Shown one piece after another: positions 53,621 to 64,000 of a DNA stretch of 64,000 bases. Origin of the DNA: Aradus depressus (lineage: Eukaryota; Arthropoda; Insecta; Hemiptera; Aradidae); the NCBI GenBank assembly GCA_963662175.1, contig OY759215.1, forward strand, positions 52,407,213 to 52,471,212, read 5' to 3'. Numbering within the stretch: the first letter of the stretch is position 1; every line of letters begins with the position of its first letter. The notes beneath the pieces are model-generated. The model saw only the letters and a list, made by a program, of their open reading frames with translations. It did no database searches and was not told the origin of the DNA. Position numbers and translations under genes: made by a program.

Positions 53621-54174
53621 TATGTAGTAATACGAACACTAACCTATCCGCCATGTGTTGATGTAATTTAACCAAAAATTGTGACAAAGAGGTTGCCTGT
53701 CAAAAACTCTGTTATAAGGTCTGGTATGTCTGAGCTACTTGAAGAAGGAGCATTTCATCGTCATTGTGACCTTTCTTGTAGCCCATCAAATTTGAATTTG
53801 TTCTTCAAGATCATAAAGTGTTCATTATTTGTCACCCGACATTTTCCCAAGTCCATGACCCGAATGAGTGCAGAAAGTTTTGACTTTAATGTCACAAAAC
53901 TCACGACCAGTCACAAATGTTAACGACTATTTTATAGAAGTAACTTGTGGAAGCCAACTGGGAAAATGTCAAATAGATTTATATATAAATCAATTTTTAA
54001 AGCAAAAAAGGTGACCATTATTATTACTTTTTTATATTACTTTATTAGGAAGTAATGAAATCATGAAAACAATTTAAATAAATAGAGAAACGATTTATAC
54101 CAAAATAAAAACAAAAGCTCAGGACAATAATCCAGTAATATATTTCGAGATAATTGAATTTTACGGGAAAAAAA
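53621..54174. other. No recognised feature
   Basis: An 80-codon frame at 53681-53923 has no recognised motif. Confidence 0.35.
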
Positions 54175-54440
54175 AAAAGTTTTTCAGGTCCTCTGAGGAC
54201 CATGTTGTCCTGGGAATTTCAGTGCGTGTACGACTAGAGCTTTGTGAATGCTCGAAAACAGGTGTAGCGATAAAATTGAAATTCGAAAGGAAGATGATAC
54301 GAGATTACTTTCGAGCCTAAGTACATTTCATTTGACGCTATTTACGTTATTGATTTCAGCAAAACTATCAACAAAGTTGAGAAAAATGAAAGGGATGTTT
54401 TATATAAAATACATTTTTTTGGAGATAGTCGGTTTGTAAG
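54175..54440 (+). repeat. DR2 fragment
   Basis: TTCAGGTCCTCTGAGGACCA contains a short palindrome, then AGAGCTTTGTGAATGCTCGA parallels 35330-35350 (AGAACTTTGTGAGCGTTC). Confidence 0.45.
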
Positions 54441-54594
54441 ATTCTCAACCAATAGTCTTAAAATTTTTAGGTGTCTCCAGAAGGGCTCAAATATTATCGA
54501 AGGAAAGAAGGACTTCTACATGTTTGAAGTAAAAAAAAATTAGCTTTATAGAATATTTCAAAGATATGGAAACAATTCATGAAAATATGACTGT

Positions 54595-54830
54595 ACCAAA
54601 CGTAAAAAAAGAGTTGTCGATGAATTACCGGCAATATATTTCATCAGCATGAATTAATCAATTAAGTTTTCGCTCTCCCTTCAAACCCAATCATGTTATG
54701 GACTAAAAATCATTATTCGACTTAATTAGTGATTTTTTAATCATACTAAATTTTGTGTAGATACATTACATTGTCAGTTATTAGGATTTGTGCCACTCCC
54801 CTGATCCCTCTTCCCTTCGAGGTGGGAAAG
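54595..54830 (-). repeat. DR1 end part
   Basis: GATGAATTACCGGCAATATA, TTTTCGCTCTCCCTTCAAAC, ATACATTACATTGTCAGTTA and CCCCTGATCCCTCTTCCCTT. Confidence 0.8.
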
Positions 54831-56223
54831 TAAAGCGATAAATACAGGGATAAAGACAAGTTCCAGTACATATTAATTTAAATATTTATTTACTTCTTCA
54901 CCAACTCGAGCTAGTTGAGACCAATATATTTTCCTCAACAAATTTTTAGAGGGGGTCTCCTTCAAAGGAAAAGTCTCAGGGACCCCAAAATTAACCACTG
55001 CTACAAAAATCAAAAGAATGCAATTTTTTCAAAATTTTAATTAAATATATGGAGGTGTGCATAAAGTGGTGAGTAAATGATGATGATCAGTAAATTGTAG
55101 ACGACGCATATATAAGGTGAATGCCCCATGAGGAGATTTTTATCTTACAAGATAATCTGGCAGGACGTGAAGACCCATCAAGGCGTGTAATGTTAAATTT
55201 CATTTATTTTTAAATTTAAATATTTTTTTTTATTTTTTTCTGTACTTAAAATTAAAAATTAAATATTTCCATCTCACACTCTACAATCAATGTAATCTAT
55301 ACTAACGTATAAAGAGAGAAAGTATGTTTATGTGATTGAGGTAATCTCAATAATCTGAGTGAAGCAAGTCGGAGGAGAAACGGTCGTCCGGGCGCCATTA
55401 TTGCATATGATGCCTAAACCGTTGAAGATATAACAAAATGATGTATGAAGAAATTGTTGGTAATAAAAAGTTCTACAAAAAAAGTCCACGACATCATACA
55501 CCTATCTATAACAGAGAGCCTTCAATAAGAGTTTTTATCTCTATATAGGTTGTCGCTAAAATTACTGAACCGAATTTGATGAAACTTCATCCTCATAAGC
55601 CCGTTTGTATCTGCTAATATGGGTTTCGTGTTTTGAATTGAACATAAATTCGAACATTCGTTTTAAAGGTCTTACGTAAGCAGAGAAGCATCAGAAATTT
55701 AAGCAGGGGGAGGGAGGGTAAGTCACAAACCACCGGCCATTGAAAATTTCAATTTATGTCTAAAATTATGTTGGTACTTATCTTGAAGTTACTACCTGCT
55801 TAAAGTTACTAACCTGTTTATAGCTACTAAACTGCTTAAAGTAACCCTGGGCTGAGTCTGGTAAACTGCTAGTATTTATTAATTTAAACAAATTTCTCAA
55901 TATCCTGTTTTTGTCGAAAAGCAAAATAAAAGCATAATAACAAATATCCTTCCGTTTATAAAAATTACATAATAGTAATTATATTCTTGCCACCAAATTA
56001 TTTATTCATTTCGTATATTCTATTTATTTACTACATGTAATTTTCTTTTGCCACCAGTGTTCAAGGAAATAAAATATAATGAGTGGACTTCGAGGGCAAT
56101 TCAGCACACTTGTCGACTTTATGGTTTATCGTGAGTTCATCATTATAAAATAAACGAAATGAACGTCATTCTCTTAATGTGCATTCTATAAATTAGTATT
56201 CCTAACAAAATGCATGATTCTTC
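54831..56223. other. 1.4 kb without recognised gene
   Basis: A short tandem-like stretch at 55795-55845 repeats GTTACTAAC/CTGCTTAAA-type phrases three times. Otherwise unrecognised. Confidence 0.4.
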
Positions 56224-56345
56224 TGATGTCAGGTACTCGTTAAAGACCTACATTGGAGCTACCCACAGTGGAGCTAACAGAGAAGAGATAAGATCATTTA
56301 ATGCTTAGGTCCCTAGGTGTATACACCAGCTCTCCCAATATATAT
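56224..56345 (+). mobile_element. SINE-C, best tail example
   Basis: Opens with the SINE-A phrase GATGTCAGGTACTCGTTAAA and GACC, but instead of CTAGGTGAATAAAAATTT continues TACATTGGAGCTACCCACAG, ATGCTTAGGTCCCTAGGTGT and CCCAATATATATAT. This implies a SINE subfamily with a swapped 3' domain. Confidence 0.6.
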
Positions 56346-57079
56346 ATATTTGATGGGCGGGAAAAAGAGTACAAGTCCATTTTTGGTCAAAACGTTATTA
56401 TTACGTATTTCACAATGTGAAGTCAATCTCTAGAAGTGGTAAGAAGAGGACAAGTCGGTAATGTCTCTGACGTAGTGTAGATCAAATTTTTTGGCTGTTC
56501 AAAAAAAATTGTCCAGTGACAGACATTTTCTGTTCTCCTGAAAAATTAACTTTTTTGACTTGTACTGTTATGGCCAAAGGCGCTAGGCGTCGAATGATGT
56601 CTGTAGAGATCACTCCGGAGAGGCCGTCCTTATATAATACAAACGAAAATAAAAAAAAAATAACATAATAATTGTTAATTATTACATTCACTATGTAATA
56701 ATTTTATTACGTAATTACTACGTAAACCAATTTTGGTGAAATGATGTCGTGACACATTCTTCTGAACATCACCCCGTAACGTAACGTTCTGTGATTGCGA
56801 TGTATCCTTACTATTTCATGAATACATTAATTTATCTCTGAACAACTATATTTTCTGGTACACATTTACGAAATATATTAGAATAGAAAGAAGAAAAACA
56901 TTTTTTTTTGGACCAGTACTAAACATGTACTTTCCATCCAATTGACAAATGAAACATGAAAATTAAAATTAAAATAAAAAGTCTTGGTACAGTCTCGGCT
57001 GCAGCCTGCGAGCTTCATATTAGAATAAAATAAATGTTTTTAAAAGAAAAATTGATAATAAGTTTAAAAAAAATAAATA
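56346..57079. other. No recognised feature
   Basis: AT-rich, no supported family or gene. Confidence 0.4.
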
Positions 57080-57480
57080 ATAAAAACCGTCAGTGAATCA
57101 TGGGCAATGTACATCCTGCTCGAATTATTTGTATTTAACTAAGTGTACACTCTCGCTCTAAACTCTTTTCCTATTCAACAATTTTTGGGTTTATGTTGAA
57201 TCTATTGATCCCACCCACTCCTCTCTCTATTGATCCCAACTTTCCTTCGGCCGATTTCACTGAGAATCATCTGGGGTTGTGATGAGGATCTGGTTACATA
57301 TATAAAATTTCGTGTCGATATGTTTCTTTTATTGAGTGTTCAGCGAGACAAACAGATGACATTTTTTTTTTTTATTTTTGAATTTAGAAGGTCGAAAAAC
57401 ATGAAATGGTGAAAACAACATAGAATTTCTGACGGAAAACATAATATTTTGTATACTTTGTATAGCTGAGGAAGAAAAAT
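57080..57480 (-). repeat. DR1 copy
   Basis: CCGTCAGTGAATCATGGGCA, TTCCTTCGGCCGATTTCACT, AAAATTTCGTGTCGATATG, TGTATAGCTGAGGAAGAAAA. The middle is shortened. Confidence 0.75.
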
Positions 57481-58144
57481 TCGACAAGACTCACAACTTG
57501 TCACAAAATTCGAACCCCCTTCTTCCGTATGTGTTATTTGTTACCTATTTTATGGACAACTCCTAACTACCTGTACAGAAATAAGCTTCAAACACCTTAA
57601 CTGTTATCAGAAAAAAAAAAAAAATAGAACTATATCAAAATGCAAAATAAGGTGTGCCTTTAAAATTGTTCACGCAAAGTTCCACACTCTATAATTTGCG
57701 GGTTTTGACGTACCCCCACCTTGGTTTATAAAATGGGTTTAGAAAATTTAAAAATAACTAGGTGTTTTTGTTATTTTTCTCTGACACTTCACAGTTTAAA
57801 AAAAATGTCCGTTATATTGCCAGGGTTACTAGAAAAATAATACATTTCCCTTATATTACAACTTTTGTAAAATTCCTCTATAATTTTGTGAAATTAAAGT
57901 TAAAAGTTGAAGGTTTTTACTGAAAGGTGGTCACGAACACTGAATCTGTCAATCATCGGAACATTTGACATTTCAGGAAATGCTCAAATTCATGAAAAAC
58001 GACAATAAAATGAACAATTAAAAAATTGGCATATTACAAGTAAAAAGAAACAGGGAATTTACAACATTCCCTCTCTCATTCCTGGTAGTTACAAGATACT
58101 GGGACTAATACGTTCTACCCAGATGGTAAAAAGGGAAATCGCAG
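57481..58144. other. No recognised feature
   Basis: AT-rich DNA. Confidence 0.4.
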
Positions 58145-58440
58145 TGAGAATTTACACTATCCTCATCGCCTCCCTCCTAATCCCGCCTTTCCTTTGGTCG
58201 ATTTAACTGAAAATCAACAGGTGTCGTCGATAGAGCGTTTTGGATTTGGATATAGAATTTCGCATTGATTCATTCATTCTATCGGGAGTTATCGTGTTCA
58301 CAGACACACACACAATACAGACATTTATTTTCATATTTGGAATCTGGAGGTCGAAAAACTTGAAATTCCGTTGAAAACTCAGCATCGAATTTGTTGACCG
58401 ATTACATAACTTGTCCTATACTTCGTACAGCTAGAGACGT
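58145..58440 (-). repeat. DR1 start half
   Basis: CTTTCCTTTGGTCGATTTAA, AAAATCAACAGGTGTCGTCG, TTCTATCGGGAGTTATCGTG, GGAATCTGGAGGTCGAAAAA, CCGATTACATAACTTGTCC. Confidence 0.85.
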
Positions 58441-58499
58441 AAAGAAACAATAACCATTGTAACAAAAAATATATAAATATAATTAAAATTAAAAAAAAA

Positions 58500-58675
58500 A
58501 AAATTGTATTGAGGGGCAGTCCCTATGGGACAGGGTGTCACAGCCTTAGGTAATCTCAGTTAACGTGAGGATCGTGTAAATATGACAACCTAGGACCACA
58601 AACGGACGTTGGTTTTGTAGTGGCTGTGGTTACTGGCATCAGCACCGGAAGACAGCCCCTGAAAAAAAAAACGCG
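58500..58675 (+). mobile_element. Unassigned poly-A-tailed segment
   Basis: About 165 bp (GAGGGGCAGTCCCTATGGGA ... GGAAGACAGCCCCTG) ending in an A-run and running straight into a SINE-A tail. It looks like a truncated retroposon 3' end. Family unknown. Confidence 0.4.
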
Positions 58676-58765
58676 TCAGACTCATGTCCACCAGAGCAAC
58701 GAAAAATCGCTCTGATAGTAGTTGATATGACCTCGTAGTTTAAGCCCGGGCATGAATCATAATAA
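58676..58765 (+). mobile_element. SINE-A tail fragment
   Basis: GTCAGACTCATGTCCACCAG to TTTAAGCCCGGGCATGAATC; no clean AACCT tail. Confidence 0.8.
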
Positions 58766-59103
58766 CGAACTAATAACTAATTTATTCATTACATAACCTC
58801 CCAATCATGTTATAAGATTTGTTGATTGAATGTCGGTCATTGGTACAATGAGGTAGTGTTCCTTCTGTTTGGATGATGGCGGGACACAAAGAGTAAATGA
58901 ACAAAGAGACAAGACGGGGTTGTTGACTGGAAGACAATACTGTCATTAGAGAGTGTGGCAGGAAGATAGGGGCTGACAGTTAGTAGAGGAGGTGGTGTGG
59001 GGGATGTACGCAGGCGTTCTAGAAGAGCAGCTATATCTCCTGGTCCGCGTAGTGCGGATAACATAGGATGAAAATTTCACTGGTTGTAAAATGAAAAATT
59101 CGT
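58766..59103. other. No recognised feature
   Basis: A 75-codon minus-strand frame (58837-59064) has no recognised motif. Confidence 0.4.
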
Positions 59104-59692
59104 CTGTGAATCACCGGCAATGGGAAGTCCCCAGAACGAATGAATCAATTAACTTTTCGCTTAAAGCTAGGAGCTCCTAAATCCTCATACTACATTTTGT
59201 GTCAATACATTCATTACATGGACAGTTATTAGGATTTTTGCATTGAGCCCCCTCCCTTGACACTTCCTTCCCTTTTGCCGATATCGCTGAAATTTACTGG
59301 TTACGCCCTCATTGGGTTTTGACTTCAAATATGAAATTTCATGTCGATATATGCATTACATCGGGAGTCATTGGGACTTTGAGTTGTGCGCCGCCTCTGT
59401 TCCATCCCTTCCCTTCTGCTGTTTCCGCTGAAAATTAATAAGTGTCGTCCCTTGTCGAAGTCTTGGCTCAATAGGTGTCATCGTCGGAGGGTTCTGGATT
59501 CATATATAAAATTTCTTGTCGATATATTCATTCTACCGGGAGATATCGGGTTATCACAGACACAAACACACACATATTGGTAGCATTTTTTTCATAATTG
59601 AAATCTTGAGGGTCGGAAAACATGAAATTCCATTGGAAACTCCGCATCGAATTTTTGACCAATTACATAATTTCCCTATAGCTGGGAAAGTA
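59104..59692 (-). repeat. DR1 reference copy, near full length (~590 bp)
   Basis: The most complete uninterrupted DR1. Order on the minus-strand display: end hairpin CTGTGAATCACCGGC; CCCCAGAACGAATGAATC; TCCTCATACTACATTTTGTG; module 1 (ATTACATGGACAGTTATT, GAGCCCCCTCCC, GCCGATATCGCTGAAA); module 2 (ATTACATCGGGAGTCATT, GTTTCCGCTGAAAATTAATA, GTGTCGTC); module 3 (ATTCTACCGGGAGATATC, CACAGACACAAAC); TTTTTTCATAATTGAAATCT; terminal block GAAATTCCATTGGAAACTCC, then TTGACCAATTACATAATTTC and GCTGGGAAAGTAAA. It has no coding potential. Confidence 0.88.
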
Positions 59693-60608
59693 AAAGGTAG
59701 TCTGACAGATTTTATAATTAGGTGTTAGCCGGCTTTCGAAGTTGTTTATTAATTTTATGAACTATTCACTTTAGCGCATAGTCCATTTATATATATATTT
59801 ATATTTTTTTAATACTAAAACGTATTTATAATATTTTAATTGTTATAACTTATAATAATGATTTTTTGTAGACAACCACGAAAGCCAAGTAAAACCCCAT
59901 AAGATATCATATGAAATTCCATCGGAAGTCCCTGACTAAGGACACCCACTGATTTTCATACAAATCGTCAAATGGTTTCAGAGTGAAAACTTAGATAATT
60001 AATTCTTGTTGTGATTTAATGGAATTAAATGTTATCATTATTATAAAACTGCCTACGTACTGCAGTACTGTTATCAAAGTGAACTGGAAGCCGAGACAAG
60101 CGAGTGACCTTACTTCTATATATTTATGTCATATAATAAATTTAAACTTTTGTTTTATTAAATATTATTAAACTTTTTCTTACGCCCATAATATTTATGT
60201 TCCATCGGCGTAACCAATGTTGTTGTTTTTTTGTATGATTTTAAATTAACATTCTTTAATCCATTATGAATTATTAATTAAATATTGATTAAAATCTTTG
60301 CACGAGTTATTTTTTTCACCTCCTACTAAAGTTTTTTTTTTACTATGAATATAATAAATGTTTAATGGTCAATAAAAACTAATAACAATTTACTAAAGCC
60401 CATTCAAGTTCTGCGATTCCTAACCGAGGGGGGCCGCGAAAAATTTATAGAACGTTTTGACTTCCCAAATTGTTGAAATCTCTTAAAATAATTTTATAAT
60501 TTTTAATTTCTCATTGTTTAATTCGACCTTATAAATAAATATCACTTACAAAAATCGCTATAAATATAAAAAATTAATACATTAAAAAAAATAAATGTTC
60601 ATCGTGTT
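59693..60608. other. Inverted pair and a DR1 end; otherwise unrecognised
   Basis: GGCTTTCGAAGTTGTTTATT (59731-59750) and GACAACCACGAAAGCC (59871-59886) form an imperfect inverted pair. DR1 closing wording lies at 59923-60010 (GAAATTCCATCGGAAGTCCC). The rest is AT-rich. Confidence 0.45.
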
Positions 60609-60671
60609 GTGCGAGGTTGTAGCTCAGAGTAGCGAGCTCAAGATCGGGGGTTCTAAACTCCTCCAGAAATT
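60609..60671 (+). mobile_element. Degenerate tRNA-like SINE head
   Basis: GTTGTAGCTCAGAGTAGCGA, GCTCAAGATCGGGGGTTCTA and AACTCC align with the SINE-A head with an internal deletion. No SINE body follows. Confidence 0.5.
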
Positions 60672-61192
60672 TTTTGAGTAAAATATTTGATAAGGTTAGG
60701 TGGGGTAGGGCAAAGCGTAACTAAATATTAAAAAATATGAATTGGATCATACTCTTTATTGTACCCTTTTTAACCTCCGACGAAAAAAGGAGGGGTGTTA
60801 TAAGTTTGTAGCCTTTGTCCTGTGTATGGGTGTATGTGGCATCGTAGCTCCAAGATGGCTAAACCGATTTCAAAGCTTTTTTTTGTTTTCAAAAGCTGTT
60901 AATTGTTATTTTAACATTTTTATCTATATTTATAGTTTCTTTGTATTTATAACGATATTTAACTAATAATTGATTTATTTATACAATTATGGAATATGAA
61001 GATACTGGTGAATTATGGATGGAAAAACTTCATTGCAGTTATAATAATAATACATTTATTTCAGTTAAACCAATACAGGGTTATAGGATACGTTGAAAGA
61101 TTTTAATTTATTTTGATAAATTAGATTTATAACTACTTGAGTACAAATGTAAAAATAAATAAATTATTGTCGTTTCAATTACAAAAAACGTC
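60672..61192. other. No recognised feature
   Basis: AT-rich DNA. Confidence 0.4.
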
Positions 61193-61318
61193 GTCGGTGA
61201 ATCCCTGGTAATGTATTTCATCACGAAATAATCAAGTTTTCGCTCTCGATATATTCAACATCGGCAGTTATTAGGGTTTTTTAGTTCAACCCCTCCTTTC
61301 CCCTTCAGTTTAGTTGAT

Positions 61319-61500
61319 CTCGGAAGGATGGACAGGTTTAGGAGGCAAAGAAAGTTGGAGGGGAGAGTCGAGGAACTTCTCGACTTTGTAATTTTGGGAA
61401 AGAGGATCGGGGTGTGGGGTGAATGTTTGGCGGTGGTGGGAAGCAAACAAGTTGGATTTCTCAATGTCTGAAGCGGCCCACGAGCCATCTACACGTCGAA
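61319..61500 (-). pseudogene. Inverted 5' segment of LINE-A RT region
   Basis: On the minus strand it reads RRVDGSWAASDIEKSNLFAS, HHRQTFTPHPD, KVEKFLDSPLQLSLPPKPVH and PSEI. In Jockey elements this segment lies just upstream of the first RT blocks. Here it points the opposite way from the adjoining RT, and the intervening region (the KAPG...RPI blocks) is missing. Confidence 0.85.
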
Positions 61501-62652
61501 TATATAAGCCTGCTACCCATCCTTTCAAAAATTCTAGAAAAAATCATCCTCAAAAGAATTTTTCCTATCCTAAATTCCAAACATGTTATCCCCAACCATC
61601 AATTCGGCTTCCGAACCCATCACTCTACTGTACAGCAGGGCCTTCGCATTGTAGACCACATTTCCTCTTCCCTGGAGTGTAAGAGCTATTGTTCGGGTGC
61701 CTTTCTGGACGTGGCTCAGGCTTTCGACCGGGTTTGGCACCCTGGACTGCTCTTCAAGCTAAAGAGACACCTTCCCCACACTTACTACCTCATCCTCAAG
61801 TCCTACCTTTCCAACCGCTTCTTCAAGGTTCGTCAGGGTAATGAGTACTCTGACTATGAGCCTGTTGAAGCGGGGGTCCCCCAAGGAAGTGTCCTCGGTC
61901 CCATCCTCTATACAGTTTACACTGCTGATATTCCTTCCAATCCTAACACTCTCCTGGCAACATTTGCCGACGATACAGCTGTCCTTGCTTCCAACCAAGA
62001 TCCTACCATAGCCTCCCAAAATCTCCAACAGCACCTTCTCCACATAGAGGATTGGTGTCGGCAGTGGCGAGTGAGAATCAACGAAGAGAAGTGTAGCCAT
62101 GTTACCTTCACTCTGAGACGCCAATCCTGTCCTCCGATTTCCTTCAATAATATTCCAATCCCTGCCTCCAATCAAGTTCGCTACCTTGGGTTCTAACTAG
62201 ACCGACGACTGACATGGAACCCCCATACACGACTAAAAAGACAGGAGCTGAACAGACGGTTTGGTTTGCTATACCGGCTGCTCAACAGACAATCCAAACT
62301 ATCCACTGAAAACAAACTGACCATTTACAAGACAATAATAAAACCTATATGGACCTACGGACTTGAATTATGGGGTTGTGCTAAGCCATCTAACATCAAG
62401 CGTATCCAGTCCTTCCAATCCAAAGTCCTAAGAACAATTGTCGATGCACCCTTCTATGTGTCCAACCTTACCCTCCATAATGACCTTAAAGTTCCCTATG
62501 TTATTGACCTCATCAAGTCCCGCTTCTCCAAATTCCACTCTAACCTTTCTTCCCATGTAAATCCAGCTGCTCGACTCTTGTCATCCCATTTCCATCCAGA
62601 TAATCCCCCTCGAAGACTGAGGCGGCGCTGGCCGAGAGACCTGCTACTGTAG
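61501..62652 (+). pseudogene. LINE-A reverse transcriptase, one stop
   Basis: In one frame throughout: ISLLPILSKILEKIILKRIF, NHQFGFR, LDVAQAFDRVWHPGLLFKLK (palm A), EAGVPQGSVLGPILY (palm B), ATFADDTAVLAS (catalytic box), WRVRINEEKC, RYLGF. Then a single TAA at 62194-62196, followed in the same frame by LDRRLTWNPH, KPIWTYGLELWGCA, FQSKVLRTIVDAPFYVS, DLKVPYVIDLIKS and a final stop at 62652. A Jockey-clade non-LTR polymerase with both catalytic aspartates. Only one internal stop marks it as young. No host function. Confidence 0.92.
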
Positions 62653-63504
62653 CAAAAATATTTAGGGAGTGCCGGTGATGACCAGCTTCTCCCCTCATGT
62701 AATCCTCTTACCTTCAACTCTCCTCCTTCTTGGCCTGCCTCCACTGCTGGACAGTGATTGGAGGGGCGAGAAGGCAGGGGGGATCACTCGTGCCCCCGTG
62801 GCCTCCCCTCCCCCCATTAAGTTGGAGGGATGGGGATGGCAGAGAACCGGGGGTGCTTCGAGGGGTTTCGAGTTGAAGGGTTTTCATTTTCATGTTCATT
62901 TTATTATATCAATATTATTATTTTATTCTTATGTTTATGTTTATTATAATTTAAATTTAATATTTTCTCTTTGTTTTGTACATATTATATTATTTGCAGA
63001 GTTCTTACTATTATTATTATAATTTTTTTTTTCTCTATTATTATTTTGTACACAATCATATTCTTTCGATGTATATATATATATATTTTTTTTTTTTCTT
63101 TTATTTTTTTTTTTCTCTCTTTCTTTAATGTTTTGTCTTTCATCAAATTTACTCATGGTGTATACCGATTGTAAATATTCAAAATAAAGAAAAAAAAAAA
63201 AAAGTTTAGTTGATTTAGCTGTAAATCAATAAGTGTCGTCCTTATGTGGTACTGAATATCCATATTTACAATCATATCGATACCCATACTTACCGATATA
63301 TCGATACGTACATTGAGAAGACACCAACCCCCTACCGACTGGACGATTTGGCTGCACACATAGACAGAATTTTTTTCCCCCATTTTTGGCATCAGAGAGT
63401 CCGATATCTTGTCTGAGAACACGATAACTCCCGATAGAATGAATGCATCGACACGAACTTTTATACATATAAATAAAAGACGTTGTCTTCCAACTGATAC
63501 AGAC

Positions 63505-63980
63505 AATAGGAGATCTTTAACCGCTGTGATGTGTGGGTATGACGCTGTTGCGTTGAAAGCCGGTTCTGGTCAAAAATGAAACAGTGGGAAGACAACGTCA
63601 TCGTCTTATTTCTATGAAAAATCTTGTCCTACAACATCTTACTATCACATATGAACGTTTATAGTTTCCAGAACCCCATAAAGACGACAGCTATTTAATA
63701 GAATTTTGTGTATGTAGAAAGAGTGAGTGAAGCTAGCTATGTGTCTTAGAGCTATGCTAGTTGTCCTTTAACCGTTGTGCTGTGTGGATGGAGTAAGTAA
63801 GTTAATAATTTTTATCTTGTTACTCTGTACCCTGATGCTTTAAGAGTTACTTATAGTGTTCATATATTTTATTATTCTATTACAGATGAACCACTGATGA
63901 TGACGCTGTCGCTTCGAAAACCGGTTCTGATATAAAATAAAACAGTGGAAAGTCAACGTTTTTTATTTCTAAGATATTTG
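63505..63980 (+). repeat. Two Penelope-type tails in tandem
   Basis: The first (63515-63625) reads TCTTTAACCGCTGTGATGTG, TGACGCTGTTGCGTTGAAAG, CCGGTTCTGGTC, AAACAGTGGGAAGACAACG. The second (63752-63980) starts CCTTTAACCGTTGTGCTGTG, has an extra ~115 bp, then CTGATGA (63894-63900), a weak hairpin, GAAA (63916-63919) and CCGGTTCTGATATAAAATAA. The same AACAGTGGGAAGAC phrase occurs at 20.93 kb. Confidence 0.6.
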
Positions 63981-64000
63981 TGGTGTTTATCTTTCAGTGT

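Larger units (their letters stand above)
61307..63214 (+). mobile_element. LINE-A, 5'-inverted insertion with target duplication
   Basis: A Jockey-clade LINE inserted in DR1. AGTTTAGTTGAT occurs at 61307-61318 and 63203-63214 (12 bp, one A shared with the tail). From about 61319 to 61500 the sequence is inverted; from about 61501 it is in forward sense to the A-tail at 63189-63203. The forward part holds RT, the C-terminal region and a ~540-bp 3' UTR. Element 5' parts (ORF1, endonuclease) are absent. Confidence 0.95.
61193..63475 (-). repeat. DR1 copy split by LINE-A
   Basis: DR1 runs 61193-61318 (GTCGGTGAATCCCTGG ... CCTTTCCCCTTCAGTTTAGT) and resumes at 63203. The join gives TTCAGTTTAGTTGATTTAGC then TGTAAATCAATAAGTGTCGT, matching the CCGATTTCGCTGAAAATCAA...GTGTCGT stretch of other copies. 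Confidence 0.9.

Noticed and set aside
59104..59692. DR1 as a Helitron
   Set aside because: It has terminal hairpins, but no TC start and no CTRR end were found at the borders, and possible short inverted repeats argue against it.
61759..62175. 138-codon minus-strand frame
   Set aside because: It is antisense to the LINE-A reverse transcriptase.

Overview
The window looks like gene-poor, AT-rich chromosomal DNA from an arthropod, most likely an insect. The evidence is Jockey-clade LINEs, short AACCT tails that match the insect telomere unit, hAT elements, a Penelope-like fragment and dense tRNA-derived SINEs. A hemipteran is only a guess. I found no host protein gene, rRNA or functional tRNA gene. 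Almost every recognisable piece is a transposable element, usually nested in another. Family names used here (DR1, DR2, SINE-A, SINE-B, SINE-C, LINE-A, LINE-B) are local labels.

Main families. DR1 is a non-coding repeat of about 590 bp with hairpins at both ends and two or three related internal modules; more than 25 pieces occur on both strands. DR2 is a second, longer repeat whose last ~90 bp resembles the end of DR1. SINE-A is a ~320-345 bp tRNA-derived SINE with a central hairpin and a telomere-like AACCT tail. SINE-B is a ~230-250 bp tRNA-derived SINE with a poly-A tail, present twice. SINE-C shares part of SINE-A but has another tail. LINE-A and LINE-B are Jockey-clade LINEs.

Layout. 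0-10 kb: SINE-A, palindromes, DR1, a LINE-A 3' end, a collapsed hAT element (4613-5276), DR2 and LINE-B. 10-24 kb: SINE-A and SINE-B copies, a second collapsed hAT element inside a SINE (13770-14483), DR1 pieces and a long unrecognised stretch (18.1-20.7 kb). 24-31 kb: an RNase-H-bearing LINE fragment, a Penelope-like GIY-YIG fragment, and a SINE source locus (25858-26658) with a composite daughter carrying its 3' flank (29300-29892). 31-41 kb: DR2, foldback and TIR elements, an LTR-like insertion with a heat-shock-type motif, and LINE-A with a MITE inside. 42.0-44.15 kb: a satellite of 21 exact 100-bp monomers. 44-61 kb: SINEs, an RT pseudogene, an RTE-like LINE end, DR1 and unrecognised AT-rich DNA. 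61.3-63.2 kb: the best LINE-A copy, with a 5' inversion and a 12-bp target duplication inside DR1, followed by Penelope-type tails.

How it fits together. The parts do not form a pathway. They form a layered record: DR1 and DR2 are host to SINE-A, LINE-A and the LTR-like element, and SINE-A is in turn host to hAT and LINE fragments. Hammerhead-ribozyme-like cores occur at five or more sites and co-occur with the Penelope-like material.
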